A program made the translations under genes and the position numbers. Shown here piece after piece: positions 8,516 through 17,031 of a DNA stretch of 64,000 bases; position 1 is the first letter of the stretch; each line of letters starts with the position of its first letter. The notes below the pieces were generated by a model, which did no database searches, was not told where the DNA came from, and saw nothing but the letters and a program-made list of their open reading frames with translations. Location of the stretch: NCBI RefSeq assembly GCF_019991125.1, contig NZ_JAGENB010000009.1:62001-126000 (forward strand), in the 5' to 3' direction. The stretch is from Phyllobacterium calauticae. GTDB lineage: Bacteria > Pseudomonadota > Alphaproteobacteria > Rhizobiales > Rhizobiaceae.

Positions 8516-9640
8516 TTACTTGATCAATCCCATGGATTTAATTTGCTCCAGCTTAGTGCTGGCCTTCGCATACCCCAACGCTGCAGCTTCTTTCCACCAA
8601 TGCGCAGCTTGTTCATAATCTTGCTCTACCCCGCGTCCTGAAAAATACATAAGGCCGAGATTGTACTGGGATTCAGCGTCTTTTTGTTCGGCAGCAACTT
8701 TCCACCAATGCACGGCGCCGTGATCGTCCTGACCGCGGCCGGCACCGTTGAAGTACATTTTGGCAAGATTGCCCGCTGCTACTGTTACCCCTTGTTCAGC
8801 AGCTTTTTCATACCAATCGGCTGCTTTACCGAGATCACGAGGTAGACCCGTGCCCGTTTCGTAGATCGCTCCGATTGCTGATTGCGCCAGGGCATTTCCA
8901 GTATTTGCAGCAGACAAATACCATTTGACTGCTTCATTCAAATCTTGAGGAACACCTTGTCCGGTGTAATAGAGCCGAGCAAGATTGGTTTGCGCCATGG
9001 TGTCCCCACCTTGACTGGCCTTTTGATACCAATTTACAGCGATTGGCATGTCAGCTGGAACACCCTCGCCGACCTCATACGCATAACCCAAGCTCGCTTG
9101 CGCCAAGGCATTGCCTTGTTCTGCAGACTTTTTATACCACTCCAGTGCGAGAGGATAATTTTTGGTGACCCCTTCGCCCCTGAAGTAAGCCTTTGCCAGA
9201 TTGGCCTGAGCTAAAGCGTTGCCCTGTTCTGCAGACTTTTGGTACAGGTCGGCTGCCACTTGTGCGTTTCGATGAACACCTTCCCCAGTGCTGTACAATT
9301 TGCCTAGATTATTCTGGGCAATGGCATCACCTTGCGCTGCAGCCTTCTGGTACCAGGATGCCGCTTGGGAAAAATCCTGCTGGATGCCCTGCCCATGCTC
9401 AAATGCTATGCCGAGCTTGGCCTGCGCTTCACTCTCACCTCGCTCAGCAAGTAATTTGAGATCGGCAATGGATTGCTGTGCCTGCTGGCTCTTCTCTAAC
9501 GGAATAGGCGGCGCGTTTTCGGCCTTCCCTGGACTTACCGACGCAACAACGAATATGAGAGCCAAGTAAGAAAAATGAAGAACAGATGTAACCGGGTGCG
9601 AGTATTTACTCTTAACAATCTTATTCTTCAAACTCATCAC
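8516..9640 (-). CDS. Secreted Sel1-repeat (TPR-like) protein
   Basis: 374 residues. A hydrophobic segment at about 21-38 is a signal peptide or anchor. From about residue 55 there are eight tandem Sel1-like repeats of 36 residues, each with the A-x-x-x-L-G/A-x-x-Y-x-x-G-x-G-V pattern and a W-Y/W-x-K-A-A-x-Q-G finish. Sel1 proteins are periplasmic scaffolds; in rhizobia ExoR, a Sel1 protein, represses a two-component kinase, so a regulatory partner role is possible. It is longer than ExoR. One of the 21-bp palindromes lies about 175 bp upstream of the start. Confidence 0.88.
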   Translation of the reverse strand: MMSLKNKIVKSKYSHPVTSVLHFSYLALIFVVASVSPGKAENAPPIPLEKSQQAQQSIADLKLLAERGESEAQAKLGIAFEHGQGIQQDFSQAASWYQKAAAQGDAIAQNNLGKLYSTGEGVHRNAQVAADLYQKSAEQGNALAQANLAKAYFRGEGVTKNYPLALEWYKKSAEQGNALAQASLGYAYEVGEGVPADMPIAVNWYQKASQGGDTMAQTNLARLYYTGQGVPQDLNEAVKWYLSAANTGNALAQSAIGAIYETGTGLPRDLGKAADWYEKAAEQGVTVAAGNLAKMYFNGAGRGQDDHGAVHWWKVAAEQKDAESQYNLGLMYFSGRGVEQDYEQAAHWWKEAAALGYAKASTKLEQIKSMGLIK

Positions 9641-10213
9641 TTCCCCACTTCATAGCGTATACATACAGCAACTATAGCTGACATTATTTTTCATGCCGTA
9701 GAATATTTTCCGGTGCACGCCCTAATGTCGACCCTTTTACCAATGCATTGCCGATGATATTTAGGTTTCGATATCAATCGTCATACACTCTTGGCACAAG
9801 TCAACAATGGTTTTTAGGTATCACCACGGCACCTACTCGGCTCTATCGGTCGGGTCAATTTGCCCCTCTCACCGACACATTGTACAAAGTCGGCAGCTAT
9901 CAGAAAACGATCAGTTGAATATGCCGTCCTGCAATTCCAGTACGGTTGTGCGCTTGGGGCTGCTGTATCTGATTGCAAACAAATCTCTCAGATTAAGCTA
10001 TTCGACTGAATGCTCACACGGTCAGCTTGTTTGTTGAAAATCTGGCAGCTTAAGGCGTAGTGAGTAGAAGCTTCCATTCCACATGAAACAAATTATATAA
10101 TAAATACTGTACTTTACGAAATTCTATAAACTCGCCTATTGTGGCGTTCATTTTCTCACAGCACCATTAATTGAAATTGCTCCTTATGGTCGTACACCGG
10201 TCAGGTTGTCAGA
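9641..10213. other. Intergenic region with one 21-bp palindrome
   Basis: AT-rich, no gene seen. The notable element is the palindrome at 9815-9835. The rest shows no repeat or recognisable promoter. Confidence 0.5.
9815..9835. promoter_or_regulatory. 21-bp palindromic operator-like site, copy 1
   Basis: TAGGTATC, five bases, then GGCACCTA in the central 21 bp. It matches the site at 19654 at 19 of 21 positions and shares the arms of the perfect palindrome at 19729. It lies between the divergent Sel1 gene and the 10214 gene. Confidence 0.5.
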
Positions 10214-10909
10214 ATGCGAGAAGTATTTACTAGATCACATTTCCATACAGGTAGAGATGTCGAGCTATGCAAAGGGCAGCATTTTGGCCCCAAACGGGCT
10301 GCACTCGAGCGGGCCATTGATGTGACAGCAAGGCAGGCCTTGTCCAGTACAGTTTGCTATCCCCAATTCTTTGAAGCCTTATGCCAAGGGTGCCATCTCG
10401 CAGTAGGTACAGCAGATTCACACGCAAAGGCGATGAGATTCACATTGCTTGAAGCCCTACTCGATGTAGAGAATGCGAAAGAGAGGGAGGATAATGGCGA
10501 CGAACATTGGTCACACGAGGCTGGGTCCCAGTCCGATCAAGCCTCCAGTCTCATTCGTAGGATGATGGAATTGCTGTTCGGCAGCAAAAAAATCAACATC
10601 TCAGCTGATGCTGGTATAACAAAATACATTAATAGGTCTGAGCGCCCTGGCTCAGAATGCTACATTCTCAATAATCTATCGTCAGCAGAAATCGTAAGGA
10701 CGCGCACGTTTTGGATCGTGTACTATACAGATGCCTTACATCCCGCGCTCATTGACGGATTGAATAGACTTCCTGAACTTGCCGACATACATGACGCCGT
10801 TTTGATGGTTCCGCATGATGAAGCCCTACGGATCAGGGATGCATCAAATCCTGATCTGCTATTAATGCCGCTGTCTCCACGGACTTTACATGTGATTGAA
10901 AACCTCTAA
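10214..10909 (+). CDS. Hypothetical protein, no family recognised
   Basis: 231 residues, soluble, no signal peptide. An N-terminal helical part with several Cys and His (CKGQHFGP, CYPQFFEALCQGCH) is followed by a mixed domain (ECYILNNLSS, FWIVYYTDALHPALIDGLNRL, DAVLMVPHDEALRI). No catalytic motif is evident. The start has little Shine-Dalgarno, so an internal Met at about 10433 is possible. It lies just downstream of repC, on the opposite strand, ending about 235 bp from it. Confidence 0.5.
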   Translation: MREVFTRSHFHTGRDVELCKGQHFGPKRAALERAIDVTARQALSSTVCYPQFFEALCQGCHLAVGTADSHAKAMRFTLLEALLDVENAKEREDNGDEHWSHEAGSQSDQASSLIRRMMELLFGSKKINISADAGITKYINRSERPGSECYILNNLSSAEIVRTRTFWIVYYTDALHPALIDGLNRLPELADIHDAVLMVPHDEALRIRDASNPDLLLMPLSPRTLHVIENL

Positions 10910-10927
10910 TCCCGTTCCTGCTTCTGT

Positions 10928-11120
10928 GGCATCGCAAGCGAGACCGGGGGCGAGGGATCACCCGCCCGTATGGATGCGTAGATCCGGGCCAGTGGGGGCT
11001 AATAATGCTGCACAAAAGAAGCGAAGCCAGTTCACGGGCGAATGATGTGAAGAAGCTCCAGGAAACCCAAGTGTATGCTTCCAAGGGGTTGGGGATGGGG
11101 CTTGCCCCCTCGCCCCTTGG
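10928..11120. repeat. Structured repeat, third (decayed) copy
   Basis: This stretch downstream of repC resembles the repeats at 56500 and 63588: it keeps GCAAGCGAGACCGGGGG near the start, CTGCACAAA-x-GAAGCG in the middle, and ACCC...GCTTCC then AGGGG...CCCCT at the end. The final two-part hairpin is intact (CCAAGGGG with CCCCTTGG outside, GGGGC with GCCCC inside, 11081-11120), but the long outer stem of the other copies is lost. The hairpin may also end repC transcripts. Confidence 0.45.
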
Positions 11121-11143
11121 CTGAAACAAGTTGACGCGGGGCA

Positions 11144-12358
11144 TCAGTTGGCTATCTGCAGGTCTACAACACGAACGTTCCCTAAAGCCGCCATCAGCAT
11201 TGGCCCGACGGAAAACTCCCCTGCCCTCGCCTTCATGGCTAAAACACGCAAGTAACCCCCGGCCGAGCTGATATGCTGCGATCGCTGCAGGATGCAGGCA
11301 AGAACGATGGCGGTGTTCTCATGGCCGATCGCATCAAGGGCTTCCTCATAGGCCGAAGGTGAAATACCCAGCATTCCCCTGACCTGTGCCGCGGTTCGCA
11401 TCATATCGGACCAGGTCGAGATCCCGGCCGGCGCATAATCGGCTATTTCCGGACAGGCTTTCAGCACCAGTCCTAGCGGATAGGTCTTTCGGGCATCTTC
11501 TCTCACCGGCAATTTGAGTGCAGGTTTTGCCCCTTGGGCTTTTCTCAAGCCAGGTTCAAAGTCAGAATAGGAGTCGGGTTTTGAATTCTGTTGCTGCAGA
11601 TCAATATGAGACTCATTGGCAGTCATATTTTCAGCATTAACGTGTTTTTCCAGAAGGATAGCCACTTCATCGTGCAAGACTGCCAAATCGCACAGAATTG
11701 GTTCCAGAGCACCGAGTGACGCTTTACGGGGAATGTTGTCTACGATTGTGCGAAAACGCGTCCAGATGCCCTGCCAGTCGGCCGGAACCTCTTCTGAAAG
11801 TCCTACCTCTATCAATTTGGCGATATCGCGCCTGTGGAGCGTCATGCGCTCGCGAACAAGCCTCAGCGCCCGCGCCGCTGCCCGAACACTCTCTGCGGCC
11901 TCCCGAAGCTCTTCTGAGCGTACAAGCAATGGTGCGAGGGAAAATCCGAACGCATCGGTAATCTCCCCTCCCCGATCCTTGTGTGAGTACCGTTTGCCGT
12001 TAGGACTGTCTTTGCGGGTAATCAGCCCGCACTCGATAAGTGCAGCCAGGTGACGGCGAAGCGTCGCATTGGCCATGCCGTGTGCCCGGAGAGATAATTG
12101 CGTATTGGACGGGAAAACAATGAGCCCGCTTCCTTCAGCGAGCTCATTGTCCGGCAGGAAGGATAGCAGCGCGTTGAGTACCGCAAGTGAACGGTCCCCT
12201 ACTCCGACGATATCCTTGCCTTCACACAGCCAACGATAGACCTGCCATTTATCCGCGGACTTTCCCGCCGGCAGCTCTTTGGCCTGTGTTTGCGATTTCA
12301 GTTGGACAAGCGACATCGCTCGCCGCCCAAAGGGCGTCGTGATTGCATTTCCTTGCAT
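11144..12358 (-). CDS. repC: RepC replication initiator
   Basis: 404 residues from the ATG at 12358, where the protein begins MQGNAITTPFGRRAM, the usual RepC start (an ATG two codons earlier is an alternative). Residues about 30-160 form the winged-helix DNA-binding region (LSLRAHGMANATLRRHLAALIECGLITRKDSPNGKRY). A low-complexity linker (about 240-290) separates it from the conserved C-terminal domain (ISTWSDMMRTAAQVRGMLGISPSAYEEA). RepC initiates replication in cis at an origin inside its own gene. It is the last gene of repABC and is controlled by the antisense RNA upstream. Confidence 0.97.
   Translation of the reverse strand: MQGNAITTPFGRRAMSLVQLKSQTQAKELPAGKSADKWQVYRWLCEGKDIVGVGDRSLAVLNALLSFLPDNELAEGSGLIVFPSNTQLSLRAHGMANATLRRHLAALIECGLITRKDSPNGKRYSHKDRGGEITDAFGFSLAPLLVRSEELREAAESVRAAARALRLVRERMTLHRRDIAKLIEVGLSEEVPADWQGIWTRFRTIVDNIPRKASLGALEPILCDLAVLHDEVAILLEKHVNAENMTANESHIDLQQQNSKPDSYSDFEPGLRKAQGAKPALKLPVREDARKTYPLGLVLKACPEIADYAPAGISTWSDMMRTAAQVRGMLGISPSAYEEALDAIGHENTAIVLACILQRSQHISSAGGYLRVLAMKARAGEFSVGPMLMAALGNVRVVDLQIAN
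11577..11670. other. Probable oriV region inside repC
   Basis: This AT-rich stretch encodes the variable linker of RepC (NAENMTANESHIDLQQQN). In studied repABC plasmids the origin maps to an AT-rich segment in the middle of repC. Position and composition are seen; origin activity is inferred. Confidence 0.4.
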
Positions 12359-12418
12359 GTTCATTCGCCTTTCAGTTAGGCAAAAGAAGTCCACCCGCCA
12401 TGCTGACGCTCAAAACTA

Positions 12419-12447
12419 TTGACAGTGATTCGAGGAAATGCGATTCT
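12419..12447 (+). promoter_or_regulatory. Promoter of the repABC counter-transcribed RNA
   Basis: A perfect -35 TTGACA (12419-12424) lies 17 bp before GATTCT (12442-12447), a weak -10. It points away from repC, towards repB, as the ctRNA promoter does in other repABC plasmids. Confidence 0.6.
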
Positions 12448-12453
12448 ATCTTT

Positions 12454-12507
12454 GCTTAAGAGATGAGAAGGGCTTCCACGACGGCAACGTTTGGGGGCCT
12501 TTTTCTT
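12454..12507 (+). ncRNA. Counter-transcribed RNA (incompatibility RNA, inc-alpha)
   Basis: The repB-repC gap holds, on the strand opposite the operon, a -35/-10 pair and 30-50 bp later an intrinsic terminator: GGCTTCC-ACG pairs with CGT-TT-GGGGGCC (12471-12499, with G-U wobbles) followed by TTTTTCTTTT. The predicted transcript of about 54 nt fits the 50-60 nt ctRNAs of repABC plasmids, which bind the repBC leader and block repC translation, setting copy number and incompatibility. The exact 5' end is inferred. Confidence 0.75.
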
Positions 12508-12514
12508 TTGCGTT

Positions 12515-13537
12515 TTATCTCCTGACCAGTTCTGTTTTCGATGCCAGATATGCTTCGAACAATTGATCAAGGTTATCGGTTAGATAGGTTCCAAACCCTT
12601 GATCAACATCTGACTTCATTGATAGTTTGAAGTTTTTGCCCTTTTGATGCACGACCGCTTGCACAGATCTATCGGGTGCGAACCATTGTCGAGCTGGCGA
12701 GGGAACAGTAGATGGCTGTTCGCCCTCCTTAGCGGCATCCGCAATTTCAAGATTGAGTAGCATGTTGAATCGATCATCGGACGAAGCTGCCGTGAACCGT
12801 TCTGAGGCCGCTATAACCTGAGCTCGTTCTCGATATCCGGGATCACGGCAGCTAACTGAAAGCTCGTACCATCTTTCACGGCCGATATTTTTTGCGGCAC
12901 CAATGGCTTGAAGTATCGTCTCTGGCACCTGGGATGCGACCGACATCATCTTTGATAGAACGGTCTTATTGGTTGCCAGTGCTGAGAGGATGGTCGGATT
13001 GTCAAATCCAAGCCCTACCAAGCGAGATGCAAACATGGTGCGTTCAATGAACGACAAATCCTCGCGCGCCGTGTTTTCCTGACCCTGCGCAATGACATGT
13101 TCTCTATCAGAAAGCGCCTTGACGACGGCTCTTACCTTTACCCCTAACTCTTTGGCGGCCCTAGTGCGTCGATGTCCAAAGACTATCTGAAACCTGCCGG
13201 CCTCCGTCGGGTGCGGCCGTACTAAGATGGGGGAGTCTTGCCCTCTTTCCCGAATTGCTTGTACGAGTTCTTCAAACCGATCATCCGCGATACGATCCGT
13301 GATGAACGATCCTTCAAGTTCATTCGGATCAAGTTCGATAACAGTGTCGCCAATCAATAACTGCTTTTCAATTTCTTCTGCAGCTTCGACTTTGTTCGCC
13401 ATTTCATCGGCGGCTCGGCTCATCATACCGAAAGCGCCTCGTCCAGATCGAGGGCTTTGAACATGCGGTTCTTCCGAGTTTACAGCTGTAAACTCATCTT
13501 CCTCAAGCAAGCCAGCCATCAAGCCTTTGCGTGCCAT
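12515..13537 (-). CDS. repB: RepB, ParB-family partition protein
   Basis: 340 residues. The ParB/Spo0J N-terminal domain includes QDSPILVRPHPTEAGRFQIVFGHRRTRAAKELG (about 90-125) and the conserved ENTAREDLSFIERTMFASRLV; an HTH follows (NKTVLSKMMSVASQVPE). RepB binds parS centromeres and works with RepA to segregate the plasmid and to autoregulate repABC. One parS-like palindrome lies inside its own 5' coding part and another just upstream. The order and spacing in repABC are standard. Confidence 0.96.
   Translation of the reverse strand: MARKGLMAGLLEEDEFTAVNSEEPHVQSPRSGRGAFGMMSRAADEMANKVEAAEEIEKQLLIGDTVIELDPNELEGSFITDRIADDRFEELVQAIRERGQDSPILVRPHPTEAGRFQIVFGHRRTRAAKELGVKVRAVVKALSDREHVIAQGQENTAREDLSFIERTMFASRLVGLGFDNPTILSALATNKTVLSKMMSVASQVPETILQAIGAAKNIGRERWYELSVSCRDPGYRERAQVIAASERFTAASSDDRFNMLLNLEIADAAKEGEQPSTVPSPARQWFAPDRSVQAVVHQKGKNFKLSMKSDVDQGFGTYLTDNLDQLFEAYLASKTELVRR
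13478..13493. promoter_or_regulatory. parS site within repB
   Basis: A perfect 16-bp palindrome, GTTTACAGCTGTAAAC, matches the repABC parS consensus GTTNNCNGCNNNNAAC at every defined position. Confidence 0.85.
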
Positions 13538-13570
13538 TGACTATGATCCTTCTGTAAGCAGCTGGGCAAG

Positions 13571-13586
13571 GTTTACAGCCGTAAAC
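13571..13586. promoter_or_regulatory. parS site between repA and repB
   Basis: GTTTACAGCCGTAAAC, one base from a perfect palindrome, fits the repABC parS consensus fully. The two sites are 93 bp apart. Confidence 0.85.
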
Positions 13587-13614
13587 TCGTTGATTTGCAT
13601 GTTTGATTGCCACA

Positions 13615-14841
13615 TCATGCTCGCCCCCATGCCTGATGAATCAACGACGTGATCTCGCCATTCACTGAATTCAAGGATTCCATAGCTCGATCGTATGTGG
13701 ACCTCGTGAGCTGGTTTCGCTCGACTTCGTACAGTGTCTGTTTCGTAATGCCGGCATCTGATATTGCCGTGCTTTTCAGCATTTCAGCTTTCAAAACATA
13801 ATCGCGAAACAATGAGCGCATGAAGTGAACCATCTGGGACTGCGGCGCATCACCTGGTTCATAGCGTGTCACCAGATACCGAAACCAGTCTAAATTCATG
13901 TTACCCCCGCCGCGCTTGATCGGATTGAGGATTTCGCCAAGCATCAGAAGAAATTGGCACATCGACATGACGTCCAGCATTTGCGGGTGCACAGTTATTA
14001 GAACAGATGTCGAAGAGGAGAGGGCGGTTAGCGTAAGGTATCCCAGTTGAGGAGGACAATCCAAGACAACCACATCATAGTCGTCAGCCACTTCACTAAG
14101 TGCAGAATCCAGCCTCGTGAAGAATACCTGACCCATAGCACGAGTGCCTTTCTCGGCCAGAATCAGGGGAGTATCGTATTCGAACTCCTGAAGCTCCAGT
14201 GCTGCGGGCACTATGTCGAGGCCCGGAAAGTTCGTGCGCTTAATAAGCTGAGACAACGGCTTCTTGTCGGCGTCATATCGCAAGGCTTCGTAGAGGCTGT
14301 CATCCTTGTCAATCTCTGGCTGAAAGCCGTGGAGGGCCGACAAGGATGCTTGTGGATCGAGATCAATAGCAAGCACACGGTGTCCCGTTAGTGCTAGGTG
14401 TTGAGCAAGATGGGCCGTTGTCGTCGTCTTTCCGCTACCGCCCTTGAAATTCACAACTGCAATGATTTGTAAGTGTTCGCTGCCACGGCGATGCGGTACG
14501 TATTTTTTGACATCGGCACGACCATGCTTGTCGAGGTAGTGCCGCATACTCAGCATTTGTTCGGCCGAATACGACCGACGACCCGTCGAGGTCAGTGCCG
14601 GCTCTGGACCCTTACCTTCCAAAGACAAGTTCTTCAGGTGGCCAGCACTAATTCCGAGATAGCCCGCGGCTTCCGCAAGTGAGAATGAACGAAGCGACTT
14701 CTGTGCATTTGGCGGAAAGCTTTCGAGACGATGCTTTTGCAAGCGCTTGGATAAATCACCGCCTTGTTTGAGTATCAGCTCATCAAAGTCAGATAGCGAG
14801 TTAACTATGGGAGATGCGATATTCATCGGCGTATTTTCCAT
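13615..14841 (-). CDS. repA: RepA, ParA-family partition ATPase
   Basis: 408 residues, normal for RepA. An N-terminal MerR-like HTH (AAGYLGISAGHLKNLSLEGKG, about 54-74) precedes the ParA ATPase domain with the deviant Walker A VNFKGGSGKTTTTAHL (about 130-145) and VLDCPPQLGYL. RepA moves RepB-parS complexes and represses the operon promoter. First gene of repABC; the repA-repB gap of 77 bp holds a parS site. The start is ATG at 14841, or an ATG five codons further in. Confidence 0.96.
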   Translation of the reverse strand: MENTPMNIASPIVNSLSDFDELILKQGGDLSKRLQKHRLESFPPNAQKSLRSFSLAEAAGYLGISAGHLKNLSLEGKGPEPALTSTGRRSYSAEQMLSMRHYLDKHGRADVKKYVPHRRGSEHLQIIAVVNFKGGSGKTTTTAHLAQHLALTGHRVLAIDLDPQASLSALHGFQPEIDKDDSLYEALRYDADKKPLSQLIKRTNFPGLDIVPAALELQEFEYDTPLILAEKGTRAMGQVFFTRLDSALSEVADDYDVVVLDCPPQLGYLTLTALSSSTSVLITVHPQMLDVMSMCQFLLMLGEILNPIKRGGGNMNLDWFRYLVTRYEPGDAPQSQMVHFMRSLFRDYVLKAEMLKSTAISDAGITKQTLYEVERNQLTRSTYDRAMESLNSVNGEITSLIHQAWGRA

Positions 14842-15126
14842 TATGCGATTATTGATAGAAATTCGCTAAGAAATCGCATTTAGCTCCGATTCGTGAAATC
14901 CCGCAAGAAGTTTAAAGTTAACGAAAGGTTAACGCTGATTCTGTAAGGCTCCAAAACAACATAACTGCAGAGATTGTCTACCTGGCATCAATTGTGCCCG
15001 ACGCCTAAGAAACTTGTCATTGTACGGGAAGGGCAGTGTGATGGTTGTATGGAGTCCGCGTCCTTGCCCAACAAGTCACACTTCTGCGGTTTGCGATATA
15101 ATGCTATTCCGTCATCGAAGGCATAA
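14842..15126. promoter_or_regulatory. repABC promoter region
   Basis: The gap upstream of repA contains an inverted repeat ATGCGATT (14843-14850) and AATCGCAT (14872-14879) with a 21-bp spacer, next to the repA start, and two direct GTTAACG repeats (14917-14923 and 14928-14934) 11 bp apart, one helical turn. RepA usually represses through inverted repeats here. Which base pairs form the promoter is not clear from the sequence. Confidence 0.5.
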
Positions 15127-15162
15127 GTGCGTTATGCTGCCGAAGAGCACGTGGGAGATTTG

Positions 15163-15453
15163 ATGGCAGATTTGGACATTGATCCGGAGTTATCCAAATT
15201 GGCTAGATACCTGATACACCAGTCACTTCCGTTGGCTGTCACCACGTCCGGCTACAACCCCACTACTCAAGATCTTGATATGATGGAAGCTGCATTGACA
15301 ACTCAATATGGTCCGGATTTGGCTAACGTGTCGATACGAGAAATTGATGCCTTCTTGCATCACCGTTTCATGAGGATGGGAGAAAATCCAAATCGCAGGG
15401 CCATCAGTAGACTAATGCGAATCTTGACTATCAAGATGGGAAGGCGGACGTGA
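15163..15453 (+). CDS. Hypothetical protein
   Basis: 96 residues from the ATG at 15163 (a GTG at 15127 is in frame). It reads MADLDIDPELSKLARYLIHQ, then PTTQDLDMMEAALTTQYG, and ends basic. It is soluble and helical with no family I recognise. It follows the repA promoter region on the opposite strand. Confidence 0.55.
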   Translation: MADLDIDPELSKLARYLIHQSLPLAVTTSGYNPTTQDLDMMEAALTTQYGPDLANVSIREIDAFLHHRFMRMGENPNRRAISRLMRILTIKMGRRT

Positions 15454-15571
15454 AGTTAGAATCACGCATACGGCCTGTCAGGCGGGCATCGATGCGACTT
15501 TAGACGGCAATGTAGGCATGAAAGCACCGCCAAACTCTCAAAGAGTGGCTTGCTACTAAATGGAGTTATAG

Positions 15572-16276
15572 ATGGCGTATCCCGTGGTACATGGCGTAAC
15601 GATTCCCCTTAATAGTGACGAAGTGTCACCTACAATTTGGGCAGCACTCACCAAGGGTGATTACGAGGCCAATGAAGTGCAACTTGTTACGCAGGCTGTT
15701 CAACCTAATGACAGGGTACTGGAATTGGGAACCGGTCTGGGTGTCGTCACTTCGACAATTGCAGGTGTCGAGGGTTCGCTCATCTGGTCTTTTGATGCCA
15801 ACCCAGCAACATCACAATTGGCAGCGCGAGTAGTTGAAGCGAACGGTCACAAAAACGTTCAGCTAACAACTGGGTTACTGACCGCCGGCAATCCAAAACG
15901 CTTCAAATTCTATATTAGAAGCGATCTCTGGATGTCATCGGTGTACGAAAATCAGGGGCCATACGAAACCACTATCGATCTGATTTCCGGTGACATTGAT
16001 CAGTTCATTACCAAGCACTCGATTAACGTCGTTGTCATGGACATTGAAGGTGCTGAACACGACCTTCTTGTTCATGCAAACCTCCCAGGCATTGAGCGCA
16101 TTTTCGTAGAACTTCACGACCACCTGTATGGATTGATTGGCGTGAGGGAAATCATGGCGGCACTTGCTGCCAAGGGCTTTGCCTACGACCCGCGCGCATC
16201 CAACGGCGCGTGCCTAGTTTTCACCCGCAGCGAAGTCGCCCGCGAATATCAGTTGGGGCAGGCCAATGCACGTTAA
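15572..16276 (+). CDS. FkbM-family SAM-dependent methyltransferase
   Basis: 234 residues. The SAM-binding motif VLELGTGLG is at 49-57, followed by the acidic strand end SFDANP, and the FkbM-type DIEGAE motif lies near residue 150 (VVVMDIEGAEHDLL). FkbM enzymes O-methylate sugars, polyketides or lipid-linked glycans; the substrate here is unknown. It stands alone with no glycosyltransferase neighbours. The ATG is preceded by GGAG. Confidence 0.88.
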   Translation: MAYPVVHGVTIPLNSDEVSPTIWAALTKGDYEANEVQLVTQAVQPNDRVLELGTGLGVVTSTIAGVEGSLIWSFDANPATSQLAARVVEANGHKNVQLTTGLLTAGNPKRFKFYIRSDLWMSSVYENQGPYETTIDLISGDIDQFITKHSINVVVMDIEGAEHDLLVHANLPGIERIFVELHDHLYGLIGVREIMAALAAKGFAYDPRASNGACLVFTRSEVAREYQLGQANAR

Positions 16277-16338
16277 CCTTATGACTGCATTGAATACATG
16301 CCTCCTGGGAATCGCAAATCCTACATTGATTGCGAATC

Positions 16339-17031
16339 CTAGCACGCCACCACGATAAAACTGAGACGTCGGTCGCATTCTTCTCTCAATCTCAACTTGA
16401 AACGAGGATTGCGGCCTAGCCACTCCTTGAAACCCACCTCAACAGCCGGATTGGGTTGAGCAGGATTAGTCGACCATTTTTCGATATGGACAATGGAGCC
16501 AATGGTAAGGCGAATGGTTAGATAGTTGAACAGTACACAAATGGCTTCGTAAGCGTCACACGATATTGAGGCGAACGCCACGGGACCGTAATTGTCTATT
16601 TGCTGATCGTTGTGACACCACGAGCTGTTGCGATGCTGAGGCAACATTGTTTCATTGTGTTTAGTAATTTGGTTCCAACAACTCTCGATCAATCGTGCTT
16701 CTTCTGAAAATGGCCAGTCTTCGAGGATAAGATCTCCAACCCTGAGAGGCGCAAATTGTAAAGCATCATGCTTGTTGCCAGTCACATTGCAGGCATAGGC
16801 CCACCGTTTACCGCGGTAAGTACCAAGGATGCGCGCATCCTTAAATCGGAGACCTACGTTTCCTCGTTCTACTCTGAGAAGAGCATCTGGAGATCGGACT
16901 GATGTTTCTATGCACTCAACCTGTTCATGGAGGGCGTGATTACGAACCTCGATGCGGTCAAGTCGACCTTTCAGCTCAGACAATATCTCTTCGATTCCTC
17001 GCTTTCTCTCGAACCTAATAACGTTGTTCAT
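16339..17031 (-). CDS. Unknown protein coupled to the sensor kinase
   Basis: 230 residues, starting MNNVIRFERKRG. I chose this start because its ATG overlaps the kinase stop in an ATGA junction, so the two are translationally coupled. An N-terminal coiled coil (about 10-45, IEEILSELKGRLDRIEVRNHALHEQVE) precedes a soluble domain with several Trp and Cys (WAYACNVTG, CWNQI, WCHNDQQ, SCDAYEAICVL). No family recognised. Genetic coupling suggests a signalling role with the kinase, possibly as an output or modulator. Confidence 0.75.
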   Translation of the reverse strand: MNNVIRFERKRGIEEILSELKGRLDRIEVRNHALHEQVECIETSVRSPDALLRVERGNVGLRFKDARILGTYRGKRWAYACNVTGNKHDALQFAPLRVGDLILEDWPFSEEARLIESCWNQITKHNETMLPQHRNSSWCHNDQQIDNYGPVAFASISCDAYEAICVLFNYLTIRLTIGSIVHIEKWSTNPAQPNPAVEVGFKEWLGRNPRFKLRLREECDRRLSFIVVAC

